A DNA stretch of 64,000 nucleotides from Gammaproteobacteria bacterium (GTDB taxonomy: Bacteria; Pseudomonadota; Gammaproteobacteria; Acidiferrobacterales; Sulfurifustaceae). The first letter of the stretch is position 1; the number at the start of each line of letters is the position of its first letter. The notes beneath the pieces are model-generated. The model was not told where the DNA came from and made no database searches. It was given only the letters and a program-made list of their open reading frames with translations. Positions 63,886 through 64,000 of this stretch are shown piece by piece. Where the stretch lies: assembly GCA_016199745.1 (NCBI GenBank), contig JACQFZ010000050.1, forward strand, positions 87,658 to 151,657, in the 5' to 3' direction. A program made the position numbers and the translations under genes.

Positions 63886-64000
63886 TCAGCTCTTCGCTGC
63901 ATAGGCAGACATGGCTTGTGCCGCGAGTGGTGGAATCGCTCGCCACGGCATCAGTTCGCGCAGATAGCGTGGCGGCGCGTCAAGAATTCGCCGACCCAGC
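63886..64000 (-). CDS. C-terminal fragment of an unidentified protein
   Basis: The last 37 codons of a gene that enters from beyond the window edge: LGRRILDAPPRYLRELMPWR, then AIPPLAAQAMSAYAAKS and TGA. I do not recognise the family. Confidence 0.5.
   Translation of the reverse strand, partial: LGRRILDAPPRYLRELMPWRAIPPLAAQAMSAYAAKS

Noticed and set aside
1..64000. CRISPR arrays, tRNA/rRNA genes, riboswitches and prophage
   Set aside because: No regularly spaced repeats, no cloverleaf-like gene, no recognised riboswitch core (including glycine or cobalamin types upstream of glyA, sox or mttB) and no phage structural genes were seen by eye.

Overview
The window looks like chromosome of an aerobic, Gram-negative, GC-rich proteobacterium, probably gamma or beta. 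The pointers are Tat-exported binding proteins, ETF/ETF-QO electron transfer, the fdsGBACD-type formate dehydrogenase, heterotetrameric sarcosine oxidase and GlxA/CdhR-type AraC regulators. I cannot name the species. There is no rRNA, tRNA, CRISPR array, prophage or complete insertion sequence.

Most of the window reads as one metabolic block that takes carnitine and other N-methylated amines down to glycine and one-carbon units. Positions 1-11,500 hold a carnitine module: two ADP-forming acyl-CoA ligases, an acyl-CoA dehydrogenase with a divergent LysR regulator, betainyl-CoA thioesterase (cdhB), carnitine dehydrogenase (cdhA), dehydrocarnitine-cleaving enzyme (cdhC), an esterase that may be an acylcarnitine hydrolase, and a CdhR-like regulator. 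Positions 11,700-36,300 hold four Tat-exported family-5 binding proteins with no permease genes, two more GlxA-type regulators, etfBA, a dimethylglycine-dehydrogenase-like enzyme, folC, and the cluster glyA-sdaA-soxB-soxD-soxA-soxG. Positions 36,600-43,900 hold the NAD-linked molybdenum formate dehydrogenase (fdsGBACD) with a divergent ModE-like regulator.

Positions 44,000-50,500 hold serine-cycle genes: glycerate 2-kinase, serine-glyoxylate aminotransferase, malate-CoA ligase (mtkAB) and malyl-CoA lyase. After these come a SulP transporter, pabB, ETF-QO, folD, a non-pyrrolysine MttB-family methyltransferase, an EamA transporter and periplasmic phosphorylcholine phosphatase (pchP). The last 2.5 kb is accessory DNA: a GGDEF remnant, a small CxxCxG protein, higBA, and a RelE-type toxin operon.

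Inferred logic: carnitine gives glycine betaine (CdhA, CdhC, CdhB). Betaine gives dimethylglycine (candidate: the MttB homologue, since no GbcAB or BHMT is present here). Dimethylglycine gives sarcosine and then glycine (DMGDH-like enzyme, SoxBDAG). Electrons pass through ETF and ETF-QO. Methyl groups reach methylene-tetrahydrofolate and are either assimilated through GlyA and the serine cycle or oxidised through FolD and formate dehydrogenase. Hydroxypyruvate reductase, PEP carboxylase, choline and betaine-aldehyde dehydrogenases, a corrinoid protein and transporter permeases are not in the window.

Several promoters (cdhC, one GlxA gene, glyA, one binding-protein gene, mttB) carry the same 21-bp-spaced direct repeat, TGTCGC-N8-AA-N5, in various states of match. 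This suggests one regulon run by the GlxA-type regulators. Many gaps between genes are filled by a family of GC-rich palindromic repeats.
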